From Marinoscillum furvescens DSM 4134 (GTDB taxonomy: Bacteria > Bacteroidota > Bacteroidia > Cytophagales > Cyclobacteriaceae), in the NCBI RefSeq assembly GCF_003386095.1, contig NZ_QREG01000003.1, positions 186,001-250,000 on the forward strand: a DNA stretch of 64,000 nt, written 5' to 3'. The notes beneath the pieces are model-generated. The model was not told where the DNA came from. It worked only from the letters and a program-made list of their open reading frames with translations, and ran no database searches. Position 1 is the stretch's first letter. Every line of letters begins with the position of its first letter. Position numbers and translations under genes: made by a program. This document shows positions 54,838-63,969 of this stretch, in pieces.

Positions 54838-54853
54838 CCTAAAAAAACATAAT

Positions 54854-56692
54854 ATGAAGAAGTATCTATTTATTGCCTGTGCTGTGCTGGTGACGATGAT
54901 CACCACTGCTCAAGCTCAAAACAAAAACATTGAGCGCGTAGAGCCTCCTCACTGGTGGGTGGGAATGGAAAACTCCAAACTACAATTGCTTATAAAAGGC
55001 GACAATATCGGAGGCACTACCTCGATAAATGTAAAGCCAGAAGGCCTTAGCATAGTTAAAATCCACTCTGTGGAAAACACTGACTATCTCTTTGTAGATG
55101 TGGAACTAAGCAAAGCTGAAGCAGCCGAGTACCAGTTGACGCTAAAACAAAATGGGAAGAAGGTGGGAAGCTGTACCTATGAGCTAAAAAAGCGCACCAC
55201 CTCTCGAGATGTAATAGACAACAGTGATGTACTCTACCTGATCACCCCAGACCGATTCGTAAACGGCAACCCTGAAAATGATAGTGTAGACCCGCTTAGA
55301 GACAAGCTAAACAGGGAACACTACAATGGCCGCCATGGAGGTGATCTCCAGGGCATCCTATCTAAGCTGGACTACATGGAAGACCTGGGCGTCACCACGC
55401 TTTGGTTAAATCCTGTGCTAGAAAATGCCATGCCAGAGGTTTCTTATCACGGCTATGCCATCACAGACTACTACCAGGTAGACCCACGATATGGTAGCAA
55501 TGAGCTCTACAAGAAGCTGTCTGATGAACTCTCCAAAAGGAATATGAAGCTGGTGATGGACATGGTCTTCAACCACTGCGGATCAGAACACTGGTGGATC
55601 AAAGAGCCCCCAATGGAAGACTGGGTGCACTTTGGCACCAACTATACCAATACCAATCACGCCATGGCTTCTATACCAGACCCTCATGGTGCAGATGCTG
55701 ACCGTGAGCTAATGGAAAAAGGCTGGTTCGTGTCGGTAATGCCCGACCTCAACCATGACATCCCGTTTTTGGAAGAATACCTGATTCAAAACAGCATCTG
55801 GTGGATAGAATATGCTGGCCTGGAAGGCATCCGAATGGATACGTACCCTTACAACAAAGCCGAAACCATGCAGCGCTGGGCCGAACGCGTACTCGCGGAG
55901 TACCCGGACTTTTACCTGGTGGGTGAAACCTGGATAGGCGATGAACTGCAAGAGGCTTACTGGGCTCCTCAGCCAGGCGCTGATTACAACTCTAAACTCA
56001 CCAGCATTACGGACTTCCCACTTTGCTATGGGCTGCACAATACCTTTAAGCCAGAGGGGGACATCCGTGCAGTATATGATGTTTTGAGCAAGGATTACGC
56101 GTACCATGATCCTATGGCCAACAAGATATTTGCTGACAACCATGACATGGATCGCTACTACTACACCATCGGCGAAAACCTGGATAAGTTTAAAAATGCG
56201 ATGACTGTGCTGCTTACTACCCGCGGTATTCCTCAGATTTACTACGGCACGGAAATGCTCATGAGAAAGTATGGTGAACACGGAGACCTTCGAGAGGATT
56301 TTCCAGGAGGATGGACTGGCGACGAGCGAAACGCATTTACGGCCGAAGGACGTACCGAAGAAGAAAATGAAGCCTTCGACCACCTTCGAATCCTCCTCAA
56401 TTGGCGCCAAACCAGCGAAGCAGTAGCCTCGGGCACACTTAAACACTTTGTGCCGCACGACAATGTGTATGTATACAGCAGAGAAAGTGCCAGTCAAAAA
56501 ATCGTGGTTTTTGTCAACAACAGCAATGAACCACGCTCAGTCAGTTTGGACAGATTTCGTGAGATCATTAAGCCAAATGTCACTGCAACGAACGCCCTAA
56601 ATGGCGAGCAGATGACCATCGGCACGTCACTCTCCATGGAGCCAAACAGTAGTTTGATTTTAGATATTCCAATAGAAATGGATGCCAACTAA
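54854..56692 (+). CDS. susA: Periplasmic neopullulanase/cyclomaltodextrinase (SusA-like GH13)
   Basis: A 612-residue enzyme with signal peptide MKKYLFIACAVLVTMITTAQAQ. It has a short cyclomaltodextrinase N-terminal domain (about 25-120, RVEPPHWWVGMENSKLQLLIKG) and a GH13 catalytic domain. The site residues are D329 (GIRMDTYPYN), E358 (LVGETWIG) and D431 (ADNHDMDR), with DMVFNHCGSEHWW (region I) and GGDLQGILSKLDYMEDLGV before them. A beta-sandwich C-terminal domain follows. It would cut maltooligosaccharides brought in by SusC/SusD. It begins 16 bp after the amylase gene, so the two are co-transcribed. A strong terminator follows. Confidence 0.94.
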   Translation: MKKYLFIACAVLVTMITTAQAQNKNIERVEPPHWWVGMENSKLQLLIKGDNIGGTTSINVKPEGLSIVKIHSVENTDYLFVDVELSKAEAAEYQLTLKQNGKKVGSCTYELKKRTTSRDVIDNSDVLYLITPDRFVNGNPENDSVDPLRDKLNREHYNGRHGGDLQGILSKLDYMEDLGVTTLWLNPVLENAMPEVSYHGYAITDYYQVDPRYGSNELYKKLSDELSKRNMKLVMDMVFNHCGSEHWWIKEPPMEDWVHFGTNYTNTNHAMASIPDPHGADADRELMEKGWFVSVMPDLNHDIPFLEEYLIQNSIWWIEYAGLEGIRMDTYPYNKAETMQRWAERVLAEYPDFYLVGETWIGDELQEAYWAPQPGADYNSKLTSITDFPLCYGLHNTFKPEGDIRAVYDVLSKDYAYHDPMANKIFADNHDMDRYYYTIGENLDKFKNAMTVLLTTRGIPQIYYGTEMLMRKYGEHGDLREDFPGGWTGDERNAFTAEGRTEEENEAFDHLRILLNWRQTSEAVASGTLKHFVPHDNVYVYSRESASQKIVVFVNNSNEPRSVSLDRFREIIKPNVTATNALNGEQMTIGTSLSMEPNSSLILDIPIEMDAN

Positions 56693-56717
56693 TGGACCAT
56701 CAACCACAACCAACCGT

Positions 56718-56747
56718 AAGCCCTACTTCCCTGGAAGTAGGGCTTTT
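56718..56747. terminator. Bidirectional terminator after the glucan locus
   Basis: A 13-bp perfect stem, AAGCCCTACTTCC/GGAAGTAGGGCTT, with a two-base nominal loop is followed by TTC. It lies between two convergent genes and can stop both transcripts. Confidence 0.92.
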
Positions 56748-57992
56748 CTATAGGTGCAGTCTGATCCCCAGCGAAAGCATTGATGAAAAAACATTTATTT
56801 CTTCTGCTGGGAGTATATATTCTTCCGGTTGCTGGATGTCGATTTGTGGCAAGGCAATCGGCTCATGACCAGCTAGCTCTCCCTGGGCTTCCACCGAAAC
56901 CCGATTGGTCAAAAAATAAGAAGAGCGGAACAAGAGGGTAGCGCCATTGGCCAATCCAGAGATCTGGTAATCATTATACCTTGTTTCGGATGACAAGTAG
57001 CCAAAATGGTCATATTGGAGTCCACTCCACCCCAGGCCTACCGCATGTTGCCATTTGCTACCAGTACCTCCATAATAAGGCTTCAACCGATACAGCGCCC
57101 AGACTCTCGTCACATAGTGTGTAAACTCTTTCGTCGCATTAATTTCAGCGTTTGCCTCATACAGAAGTGACACCCAACCACTTTGTCTGGTATGCTTTTC
57201 TACTCCTATTTCCAGTCTTGGAGAGAGCGTAATCCCTATTCCGAATCTCCAAAAATGATTGTCCTGTTGATAGGTATCTTCCAACTTCGTTTGCCAACCA
57301 TCATATTTCTTCTTCACTTGTCCATCGAAATCAAACCTTCTGAAGCCGACCCCAAGCACCTGAAAACTGATAAAGGGAACGTAATAGATAGAATGCATAC
57401 GCTTTTTCCATCCCTCGTCAAATCTAAGCCGCTCTAGCCGCCTCCTACCCTGCTCAGTACGTATCAAGGCGTCCGGGTCTTGAAGCAAATAACGTTGTGT
57501 TCGCTCTCTCACCAAACCCAATGCATCGCCCTGGCCCTGAAGTTCATGTTGTAAGTTTATCCCACTTGACCCTTCCAAAATACCGGTAATAATGGCGAAT
57601 GGGGTCACAATAAACACAGTTCCTAATGCGATGTAAAAACCTGGACCAAAATAGTCATCACTCCCTATGCCGCCAAACACATACATAAGCAGTAAAGACT
57701 CGCCAGCCGCAAAGCCTTTAAGCCACCCACTCCAAAACGAACCTTGTCTACGAAAACGAAATGCACGGATTTGACTTGCTTCCAGTTGAAGTACTGCAGC
57801 CGACTCAGGATCAAACAGCCGTAGACCAGCGGTATCCAGCTGCATTAAATACCCCGAAAGTGTATCTCCGCTCATTAAAGCTACTTTAGTAGCAACCAAC
57901 CGCTTGTCCAGCTCTCTTTCTGGAAAAGGCTGCGAAAACAACCAATTACTTGTCAGCAAAATCACCAGACATATTGCAAAGCGAAAATCCAT
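56748..57992 (-). CDS. Hypothetical exported protein, possible outer-membrane barrel
   Basis: A 414-residue protein I do not recognise. The signal peptide (MDFRFAICLVILLTSNWLFSQ) is followed by a short beta-rich domain (VALMSGDTLSGYLMQLDTAGLRLFDP, resembling domains that assign a cost or value to a text-like property). A hydrophobic stretch is near 105-145 (LLLMYVFGGIGSDDYFGPGFYIALGTVFIVTPF). An RG-rich charged segment comes at about 155-200. The C-terminal half (about 205-414) alternates aromatic and polar residues (FRRFDFDGQV, WRFGIGITLSPRLEIGVEK, YRLKPYYGG, ending SLGIRLHL), as in a small outer-membrane beta barrel. It is convergent with the glucan locus; no link to it is evident. Confidence 0.6.
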   Translation of the reverse strand: MDFRFAICLVILLTSNWLFSQPFPERELDKRLVATKVALMSGDTLSGYLMQLDTAGLRLFDPESAAVLQLEASQIRAFRFRRQGSFWSGWLKGFAAGESLLLMYVFGGIGSDDYFGPGFYIALGTVFIVTPFAIITGILEGSSGINLQHELQGQGDALGLVRERTQRYLLQDPDALIRTEQGRRRLERLRFDEGWKKRMHSIYYVPFISFQVLGVGFRRFDFDGQVKKKYDGWQTKLEDTYQQDNHFWRFGIGITLSPRLEIGVEKHTRQSGWVSLLYEANAEINATKEFTHYVTRVWALYRLKPYYGGTGSKWQHAVGLGWSGLQYDHFGYLSSETRYNDYQISGLANGATLLFRSSYFLTNRVSVEAQGELAGHEPIALPQIDIQQPEEYILPAEEINVFSSMLSLGIRLHL

Positions 57993-58142
57993 ATCGAAAA
58001 TAGAGGTGACTATCTAAAGATAGCTTAACCGATTGTCTTTCTGACCATTGCACTCTTTTTTACTGACATTTTGCTGTCCGCATACTAAACAATTGAAGAC
58101 CATAACCGCTTCTATCTACGACACATCAATATTTTTTACACT

Positions 58143-58796
58143 ATGGAGAAGGTCATTGTTATCGTGGGAATGGGCGGAGGCATTAGTTACGCCGCAGCGT
58201 TAAAATGGGGACGTGAGGGCTATCACATCGCCATGATTTCGCGCAATGAAGAAAAATTAAAGGCTTTTCAAGAAATGCTTCTCAATGATGGCATCAAGTG
58301 CAGCTACTTCGTGGCTGATGCAGCAGTCCAAAAAACTCTTACGGAGGCTTTTCGGTCTATCAAAGTAGCGCATGGAAACCCTGAAGTGCTGCTTTATAAT
58401 GCAGCCCGTAAAAAGGATAAAAACATCTTGAGAGAGTCGATCGCTTCTTTGGCCACAGACTTTAAAACCAATGTAGGTGGTGCTGTGCATGCCGTAAAGC
58501 AAGTAGTGCGGGCTATGAAAAAGGCTAACAAAGGCACCATACTGTTTACAGGAGGAGGACTAGCAATAGATCCACACCCAAACCACGGATCTCTGGCGCT
58601 CGGAAAAGCCGCCTTGCTCAATCTGTGTAAACAACTCTCTCAGGAGCTCAACTACACCAACATTAAAGTGGGCACCGTGGTGGTAAAAGGCTTTGTACAG
58701 GCCAAAGACCTCCGCTACAACCCTACCGCTATCGCTGAGGAGCTTTGGAAAATACACAGCCAGGAGGGTAAGCAAACCAATGTAGTAGAGTATTGA
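58143..58796 (+). CDS. Atypical short-chain dehydrogenase-like protein
   Basis: A 217-residue SDR-fold protein. The nucleotide-binding turn is VIVGMGGGISYAAALKWGREGY, a shortened form of the usual GxxxGxG. AMISRNEEKLKAFQ, FVADAA and LLYNAARKK (NAG-like) follow. The strand before the catalytic site reads ILFTGGGLAIDPHPNHGSLALGKAALLNL, so the usual YxxxK has Leu in place of Tyr and no catalytic Ser is clear. Lys is kept. It is likely a non-standard or inactive reductase, or a binding protein for a nucleotide. It stands alone with 150 bp upstream. Confidence 0.75.
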   Translation: MEKVIVIVGMGGGISYAAALKWGREGYHIAMISRNEEKLKAFQEMLLNDGIKCSYFVADAAVQKTLTEAFRSIKVAHGNPEVLLYNAARKKDKNILRESIASLATDFKTNVGGAVHAVKQVVRAMKKANKGTILFTGGGLAIDPHPNHGSLALGKAALLNLCKQLSQELNYTNIKVGTVVVKGFVQAKDLRYNPTAIAEELWKIHSQEGKQTNVVEY

Positions 58797-58876
58797 ATAC
58801 TCAGATTTTTTGGGTTCCCTTATTCATATATCTTTTATGTACTCTAATTTAGGCCCAAAGAAAAAACAGCTTCACT

Positions 58877-59338
58877 ATGAATTGGATACGCCGAATCGGC
58901 CTTTTACTGCTTATCGCCCTGGTCATCATACAGTTTTTCCAGCCCGAAAAGCCAGAAGTGATCACCGAAAACCCAAATGATATACACGAAGTACTCACTA
59001 TCAAACCAGAAGTCAGTCAAATCTTAAAAACAGCGTGCTATGACTGCCATTCCAATGAAACCAACTATCCCTGGTACGCTAATGTAGCGCCCATTTCATG
59101 GCTGGTCATTCATGATGTGGAGGAAGGGCGCCATGAACTCAATTTTAGTGAATGGGCTACCTACTCTGACAAAAAGAAACATCATAAGCTGGAGGAAGCC
59201 ATGGAAGAAGTGGAGGAAGGCGAAATGCCACTTGAGGTATACACCATCACACATGGAGATGCTAGTCTGTCAGAAACTCAAATTGCTGAACTAGTAAGTT
59301 GGGTAAAATCCGAAATGAGTAAAATCGTGGTAGACTAA
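58877..59338 (+). CDS. Haem-binding domain protein (CxxCH)
   Basis: A 153-residue protein with an N-terminal membrane anchor (WIRRIGLLLLIALVIIQFF) and one c-type haem motif, TACYDCHSNETNYPWYANVAPISW near 52-75. The region YDCHSNETNYPWYA is typical of the Haem_bd family seen in Bacteroidota. HHKLEEAMEEVEEGEMPLEVYTITHGDASLSETQI completes the pattern. It is anchored in the membrane facing the periplasm; its electron partner is unknown. It begins 80 bp after the SDR-like gene and ends before a terminator-like hairpin. Confidence 0.88.
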   Translation: MNWIRRIGLLLLIALVIIQFFQPEKPEVITENPNDIHEVLTIKPEVSQILKTACYDCHSNETNYPWYANVAPISWLVIHDVEEGRHELNFSEWATYSDKKKHHKLEEAMEEVEEGEMPLEVYTITHGDASLSETQIAELVSWVKSEMSKIVVD

Positions 59339-59370
59339 CACCGAGCTATTTGGCTTCTCTAAAACATTTA

Positions 59371-59415
59371 AGGCTGTCACAATTGCATCAAAGTGCACAT
59401 CGTGGCAGCCTTTTT
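59371..59415 (+). terminator. Terminator-like hairpin after the haem-binding protein gene
   Basis: AGGCTGTCAC (59371-59380) pairs with GTGGCAGCCT (59402-59411) with one T:G wobble, followed by a T-run (59411-59415). The loop is long (21 bases). Confidence 0.6.
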
Positions 59416-59425
59416 ATGTGCCCTG

Positions 59426-60163
59426 CTACTCTGTGATTCGCTTTCTGAGTTTTACAGGGCTTCGTTTCTTACGCATGCGCATATTGAGCAGCTCCACCAC
59501 CAGCGAGAAGAACACCGCAAAATAAATGTAGCCTTTTGGCACATGCTGATGCAATGCTTCCACCATGAGCATAAAGCCAATCAATATCAGGAAAGACAAG
59601 GCCAAAACCTCCAGAGTTGGATGCTTGCTAATAAAATCACTGATGGACTTACTAAAGACCATCATGATACCGATAGAAACCACCACTGCAATAACCATGA
59701 GAATAATCTCTTCGGTAAGGCCTATGGCCGTGAGTATAGAATCAAATGAAAAGATCACATCCAGCAATATGATCTGGATGATCACAGAGGTGAAGCTTTT
59801 CACTTTTGTATCTGACTCGTGATGTTCTGGCCCTTCCATCTTATGGTGGATTTCCATAGTACTTTTAAAAAGTAAAAACAGTCCTCCACCGAGTAAAACA
59901 AGGTCTCTACCACTGATCTCCAGCTCAAAGACAGTAAATAAAGGCTCCGTAAACGTGATAATCCAAGTCACCCCTAACAATAGCCCAACTCGGAAAATAA
60001 GAGCCAGGGCAAGACCGAGGTTTCGTGCTTTCCCCTGCTGAGCTTGCGGCAGTTTATTGGTGACTATCGAAATAAAAATAATGTTGTCGATACCCAGTAC
60101 AATTTCTAAAAAAGTAAGCGTGAGTAGTGCTATCCAGGTAGCTGGCTCCAGAAATATTTCCAT
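59426..60163 (-). CDS. TerC-family membrane protein
   Basis: A 245-residue integral membrane protein of the TerC/YgdQ family. About seven hydrophobic helices are visible. The two conserved acidic membrane motifs are LEIVLGIDNIIFISI near 19-33 and LDVIFSFDSILTAIGLT near 136-152. The C-terminus is basic (RMRKKRSPVKLRKRITE). The family is associated with metal ion homeostasis (manganese efflux in better-studied members); this protein's ion is not known. The gene lies between metK and the haem-binding protein gene, convergent with the latter. Confidence 0.9.
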   Translation of the reverse strand: MEIFLEPATWIALLTLTFLEIVLGIDNIIFISIVTNKLPQAQQGKARNLGLALALIFRVGLLLGVTWIITFTEPLFTVFELEISGRDLVLLGGGLFLLFKSTMEIHHKMEGPEHHESDTKVKSFTSVIIQIILLDVIFSFDSILTAIGLTEEIILMVIAVVVSIGIMMVFSKSISDFISKHPTLEVLALSFLILIGFMLMVEALHQHVPKGYIYFAVFFSLVVELLNMRMRKKRSPVKLRKRITE

Positions 60164-60196
60164 ACAAAAAAGTTAAGCCTACAAACCCTATTAAAC

Positions 60197-60226
60197 AAAA
60201 AAGGGCTACCAAAAACTGGAGCCCTT
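60197..60226 (-). terminator. Terminator of metK
   Basis: On the minus strand the sequence AAGGGCTCC, a loop, then GG-T-AGCCCTT forms a stem with one bulged base, followed by six Ts. It lies just downstream of the metK stop at 60250. Confidence 0.8.
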
Positions 60227-60249
60227 CTTAAAATCATAATGTCATTGGA

Positions 60250-61503
60250 TCACAGTCCAAAAGACTCTTTCACCCGGTCCACATAGTCTAGTTTCTCCCA
60301 GGTGAAGGTTTCAAATGTTATCTCTTTGGTTTCACCTTCTCCGTTGGTAAACGAACGCGTCACCGTCTCAGGCTTTCTACCCATATGCCCATAGGCCGCA
60401 GCATCCTGATACATCGGTGTTCTCAGCTTTAAGCGCGTCTCTATTCCATAAGGAGTCATATCGAAGATGTCCTGCACCTTTTTTGCTATTTCTCCATCTG
60501 TAAGGTCCACGTTAGCAGTGCCATAGGTATCCACAAAAATGCCCATCGGCTCCACCACCCCAATGGCGTAAGAAACCTGTACAAGTACTTCTTTGCATAC
60601 CCCAGCAGCTACCAGGTTTTTGGCAATGTGTCTGGTAGCATAAGCCGCAGATCGGTCTACTTTAGAGGGGTCTTTCCCAGAAAAAGCACCTCCACCATGA
60701 GCTCCTTTGCCTCCGTAAGTATCTACGATGATCTTTCGCCCGGTAAGGCCAGCATCACCATGAGGACCACCTATTACAAATTTGCCGGTAGGGTTGATAT
60801 GGTATTTGATGTCGTCGGTAAACAGCTTTTGAAGCTCAGGCGAAAGCTGCGCTTTTACTCGAGGAATCAGCAATTCTATGATGTCTTTTTTGATCTTACC
60901 CAGCATAGCCGCCTCTTCATCAAAGTCATCATGCTGTGTAGATACCACTATTGCATCTATGCGAATAGGCTGATTGTCATCAGAATATTCAATGGTCACC
61001 TGGGCCTTGGCATCAGGTCTCAGGTAGGTGATTTCTTTGTTTTCTCGTCGCATCGCTGCCAGCTCTATGAGGATGCGATGAGATATATCCAGTGCCAGCG
61101 GCATATAATTGGCCGTCTCGTCGGTAGCGTAGCCAAACATCATACCCTGGTCGCCAGCCCCTTGCAAGCGTGGGTCTTGTCGGTCCACTCCCTGATTGAT
61201 GTCTGGAGACTGCTCATGTATAGCAGACAGTATACCGCACGAGTTGGCCTCAAACATATATTCCGATCGGGTATAACCAATTCGTTTGATCACATCGCGG
61301 GCGAGTTGCTGTACATCCAGGTAAGTTTTTGATTTTACTTCACCTGCAAGCACTACCTGACCTGTAGTTACCAGTGTTTCACATGCCACTTTAGACTGAG
61401 GGTCAAAAGCCAAAAAATGATCTACTAATGCATCAGATATTTGATCTGCAATTTTATCCGGGTGTCCTTCAGAAACTGACTCTGAGGTAAATAGATATGA
61501 CAT
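60250..61503 (-). CDS. metK: S-adenosylmethionine synthetase
   Basis: A 417-residue enzyme making S-adenosylmethionine from methionine and ATP. Motifs: [19 protein letters not shown] at the N-terminus, [11 protein letters not shown] near 114, [21 protein letters not shown] near 131, [23 protein letters not shown] near 240 and [20 protein letters not shown] near 272. Length is slightly over the average because of a short insertion near 340. It starts 59 bp after the RsmI-like gene; no SAM riboswitch could be found in that short gap. A -7-like box on the minus strand (TAAATTTG, bases 61534 to 61527) may serve it. Confidence 0.97.
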   Translation of the reverse strand: MSYLFTSESVSEGHPDKIADQISDALVDHFLAFDPQSKVACETLVTTGQVVLAGEVKSKTYLDVQQLARDVIKRIGYTRSEYMFEANSCGILSAIHEQSPDINQGVDRQDPRLQGAGDQGMMFGYATDETANYMPLALDISHRILIELAAMRRENKEITYLRPDAKAQVTIEYSDDNQPIRIDAIVVSTQHDDFDEEAAMLGKIKKDIIELLIPRVKAQLSPELQKLFTDDIKYHINPTGKFVIGGPHGDAGLTGRKIIVDTYGGKGAHGGGAFSGKDPSKVDRSAAYATRHIAKNLVAAGVCKEVLVQVSYAIGVVEPMGIFVDTYGTANVDLTDGEIAKKVQDIFDMTPYGIETRLKLRTPMYQDAAAYGHMGRKPETVTRSFTNGEGETKEITFETFTWEKLDYVDRVKESFGL

Positions 61504-61562
61504 ATATAAAGCTCTTTAGAGGGTTGCAAATTTAGAATTTTAGGTGAATTTATGATGGTCTT

Positions 61563-62276
61563 TTAAGAGAATTGACCAATACAATACACCGCAGGCACTT
61601 TATGGAAATCTTTTTTGCTGTTTTTCCACCTGCTCACAGGCTGGGTCTTCACATACTCCTGCTTCCCAAAAAGGTCCACACCGACGCATAATTGCACATT
61701 TTGGCTCAGCTGGGTGGTCAGATCTTTCATTAGCTGCATGTTTCTAAATGGAGTCTCCATAAAAACCTGTGTATATCCCGTTTTTTTCAGGTTACTTTCC
61801 AGCTCTTTGATGGCCTGTATACGCTCTTTTTTCTGAATGGGCAGGTACCCATGAAAGGTAAACCGCTGACCACTAAAGCCGGAGCTGATCACCACTGTCT
61901 GTATAGAAGACGGTCCTGGCAGGGGTACTACCTGTATACCATGCTGATGGGCATACGCCACGGCCAATGCCCCCGGATCTGCCAGACCGGGCAAGCCAGC
62001 CTCTGACATCACTCCGATGTTTTTCCCCTGCATAGCCGGAGCAAAAAATTTATCTAGCTGCTGGTGGCTCGTCTTTTTGTCGAGCACCTCAAACTGTAGT
62101 TCGGGAATCTCCACCCCCAGTTTTAAGCTACTGATAAACCTCCTGGACGTTCGTACGTTTTCTACTAAAAAGTGTGAAGTATTTCGTACCACATCCAGTA
62201 CCATCGGTGCCAAAAATGAAGCGTCGTTCTGGTCAGAGAGATAAGTGGGTATTAAAAATAAGGAGCCTTTTGTCAT
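61563..62276 (-). CDS. RsmI-like SAM-dependent methyltransferase
   Basis: A 237-residue tetrapyrrole-methylase-fold protein. The ATG at 62276 (MTKGSLFLIPTYLSDQND) is taken; a longer frame would start within the divergent gene. GVMSEAGLPGLADPGALAVAYAHQHG near 92 and VVPLPGPSSIQTVVISSGFSGQRFTFHGYLP near 117 are the RsmI-family signatures; FMETPFRNMQLMKDL is also conserved. The first segment differs from true RsmI (TPIGNL is replaced by PTYLSD), so it may be a paralogue of 16S rRNA 2'-O-methyltransferase RsmI with another target. It precedes metK, which makes its cofactor. Its ATG overlaps the divergent ATG of the DUF2905 gene. Confidence 0.85.
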   Translation of the reverse strand: MTKGSLFLIPTYLSDQNDASFLAPMVLDVVRNTSHFLVENVRTSRRFISSLKLGVEIPELQFEVLDKKTSHQQLDKFFAPAMQGKNIGVMSEAGLPGLADPGALAVAYAHQHGIQVVPLPGPSSIQTVVISSGFSGQRFTFHGYLPIQKKERIQAIKELESNLKKTGYTQVFMETPFRNMQLMKDLTTQLSQNVQLCVGVDLFGKQEYVKTQPVSRWKNSKKDFHKVPAVYCIGQFS

Positions 62277-62484
62277 GGGAAAATCTTTGATCGTTATCGG
62301 TCTCGTGTTAATTCTTTGCGGTGTATTGATCACTTATGGTGGGAAACTAGACTTTTTCGGTAAGCTCCCCGGTGATATCGTTATCGAAAGAGAAAACACT
62401 ACATTCTATATTCCGATCACCTCTTGCCTATTGATTAGCGTGTTGTTGTCACTGCTGTTTTTCTTGTATGAGAAGCTACGCTAA
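62275..62484 (+). CDS. DUF2905 family small membrane protein
   Basis: A 69-residue protein with two hydrophobic helices (KSLIVIGLVLILCGVLITYGG and ITSCLLISVLLSLLFFLYEKL) and the conserved loop FFGKLPGDIVIERENTTFYIPI, a full match to the DUF2905 pattern. The ATG at 62275 is preceded by a good AAGGAG ribosome site (62259-62264). A longer reading to 62245 would run through that site. Its ATG shares two bases with the ATG of the opposite gene. It overlaps the end of the hydrolase gene by 9 bp on the other strand. Function is unknown. Confidence 0.88.
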   Translation: MGKSLIVIGLVLILCGVLITYGGKLDFFGKLPGDIVIERENTTFYIPITSCLLISVLLSLLFFLYEKLR

Positions 62485-63237
62485 AAAGTCCATCACCAGC
62501 TCTCCCAGTTCTTTAGGTTTCTCAGCATGCACCCAGTGGCCTGCACCTGGCACCATTTTGATCGTGGCATCTGGAAAGTGATCTTTGATGAGGTCATGAT
62601 CACTTTCCTGAATGTAATCACTGGCTCCCCCACCTATAAATAATGTAGGCCCAGAAAAGGAGGCTCCATCCACCAAGCCCTCGCCTATCTTTTGGATATT
62701 GGATTCTATTACGGGTAGATTGAGCTTCCACACAAAATTATTGGATTCATCCCGAGACAGATTCTTAAGGATAAACATCCTTACGCCAGCTTCCTTGATC
62801 ACTTTTGACAGCTGTTCGTCCGCTTCCTTTCTACTACCAATCGAGTCCAGTTGCACACTATGAAAGCCTTCAAATATTTGACTGTGGTGTGGAGGATAAT
62901 ATTTTGGAGCTATATCCACCACTATTAGTTTGTCTACAGCCTCTGGGTAGCTCGTCGCAAAGGTCATAGCAGTCTTGCCTCCCATCGAGTGTCCTAGCAC
63001 ATAAATGGAGGATAAGCCCTCATCATCCATAAGTTTCTTTAGATCCTCCGCCATGGCTTCATAGGTCATTTCCTCACTGTGTGGAGAGTTGCCATGGTTT
63101 CGCTGGTCAATGAGGTACACCGTAAAGTGCTCTGCCAAAGCTTTACCATGAGTTTGCCAGTTGTCCGACGAACCAAACACCCCATGCAGTACAAATAGCG
63201 GGTGCCCAGTACCGTATTTTCTAAAATTTAATTTCAT
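62476..63237 (-). CDS. Alpha/beta hydrolase, YbfF-like esterase
   Basis: A 253-residue single-domain hydrolase. The oxyanion segment FVLHGVFGSSDNWQ and LIDQRNHGNSPHS are near the N-terminus. The nucleophile elbow GHSMGGKTAM (Ser near 96) and the C-terminal His in VPGAGHWVHAEKP complete the triad with an Asp near 210. The arrangement matches the YbfF/acyl-CoA esterase-like group. The physiological substrate is unknown. It is 3 bp after pdxJ, so the two form an operon; its 3' end overlaps the DUF2905 gene. Confidence 0.88.
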   Translation of the reverse strand: MKLNFRKYGTGHPLFVLHGVFGSSDNWQTHGKALAEHFTVYLIDQRNHGNSPHSEEMTYEAMAEDLKKLMDDEGLSSIYVLGHSMGGKTAMTFATSYPEAVDKLIVVDIAPKYYPPHHSQIFEGFHSVQLDSIGSRKEADEQLSKVIKEAGVRMFILKNLSRDESNNFVWKLNLPVIESNIQKIGEGLVDGASFSGPTLFIGGGASDYIQESDHDLIKDHFPDATIKMVPGAGHWVHAEKPKELGELVMDFLA

Positions 63238-63240
63238 TTT

Positions 63241-63969
63241 TTATCCTTCTTTAGAGTCACGTATCTGTCTCAGGTACATTTGAATGGTATTTTCCAACCC
63301 ATAATAAAGGGCATCGCAAATCAGCGCATGTCCGATAGAGACCTCATCCAAATCGGGAATCTGTTGTTTTAAGTACGCCAGGTTGTGCAAATCCAGGTCA
63401 TGCCCTGCATTGAGGCCCAGGCCAATCTCCTTTGCACGTTTGGCTGCAGCCACGTAATTTTTCACAGCCTCAGCTCTGTCCTGATGAAAATGAGCAGCAT
63501 ACGGTTCTGTATAGAGCTCTATACGGTCTGCACCTATTTTTGATGCTCCGTCTACCATTTTCAGGTCAGGGTCCACAAAAACAGACGTCCGCACCCCCAT
63601 ATTTTTGATTTCTTCGATGATCTCAGAAAGTTTTTCTTCGTGAGTCACCGTATCCCATCCTGCGCATGAGGTGAGTACATCAGGCCCATCGGGAACGAGT
63701 GTGGCCTGTGCCGGACGTACCTTTTCTATGATCTCCATAAACCGCTCATCCGGATACCCTTCTATGTTGAACTCTGTGGTAACCACATCTTTAAGGTCCA
63801 TGACATCCGTATATCGGATATGACGTTCGTCGGGCCTTGGATGCACCGTTATGCCTTCTGCCCCGAATCTTTCACAGTCCCTGGCTGTTTGTACCACATT
63901 GGGATTATTGCCCCCCCGAGCATTGCGCAGGGTTGCAATTTTGTTGATGTTTACGCTAAGTTTGGTCAT
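63241..63969 (-). CDS. pdxJ: Pyridoxine 5'-phosphate synthase
   Basis: A 242-residue TIM-barrel enzyme of the DXP-dependent vitamin B6 pathway that joins 1-deoxyxylulose 5-phosphate and 3-amino-2-oxopropyl phosphate. Visible features: [24 protein letters not shown] at the start, [13 protein letters not shown] near 38, [16 protein letters not shown] near 92, [27 protein letters not shown] near 124, [17 protein letters not shown] near 178 and [16 protein letters not shown] near 208. Length is standard. It is complete, with its start 31 bp from the right edge of the window. Confidence 0.96.
   Translation of the reverse strand: MTKLSVNINKIATLRNARGGNNPNVVQTARDCERFGAEGITVHPRPDERHIRYTDVMDLKDVVTTEFNIEGYPDERFMEIIEKVRPAQATLVPDGPDVLTSCAGWDTVTHEEKLSEIIEEIKNMGVRTSVFVDPDLKMVDGASKIGADRIELYTEPYAAHFHQDRAEAVKNYVAAAKRAKEIGLGLNAGHDLDLHNLAYLKQQIPDLDEVSIGHALICDALYYGLENTIQMYLRQIRDSKEG

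Noticed and set aside
55709-56497. Minus-strand open frame of 262 codons opposite the SusA-like gene
   Set aside because: The GH13 motifs on the plus strand are certain; the antisense frame reads as a shadow with no coherent fold.
60628-61332. Plus-strand open frame of 234 codons opposite metK
   Set aside because: metK is fully supported in this interval; the opposite frame has no recognisable domain.
61504-61562. Possible SAM riboswitch before metK
   Set aside because: The gap is only 59 bases and shows no multi-helix junction or known conserved elements.
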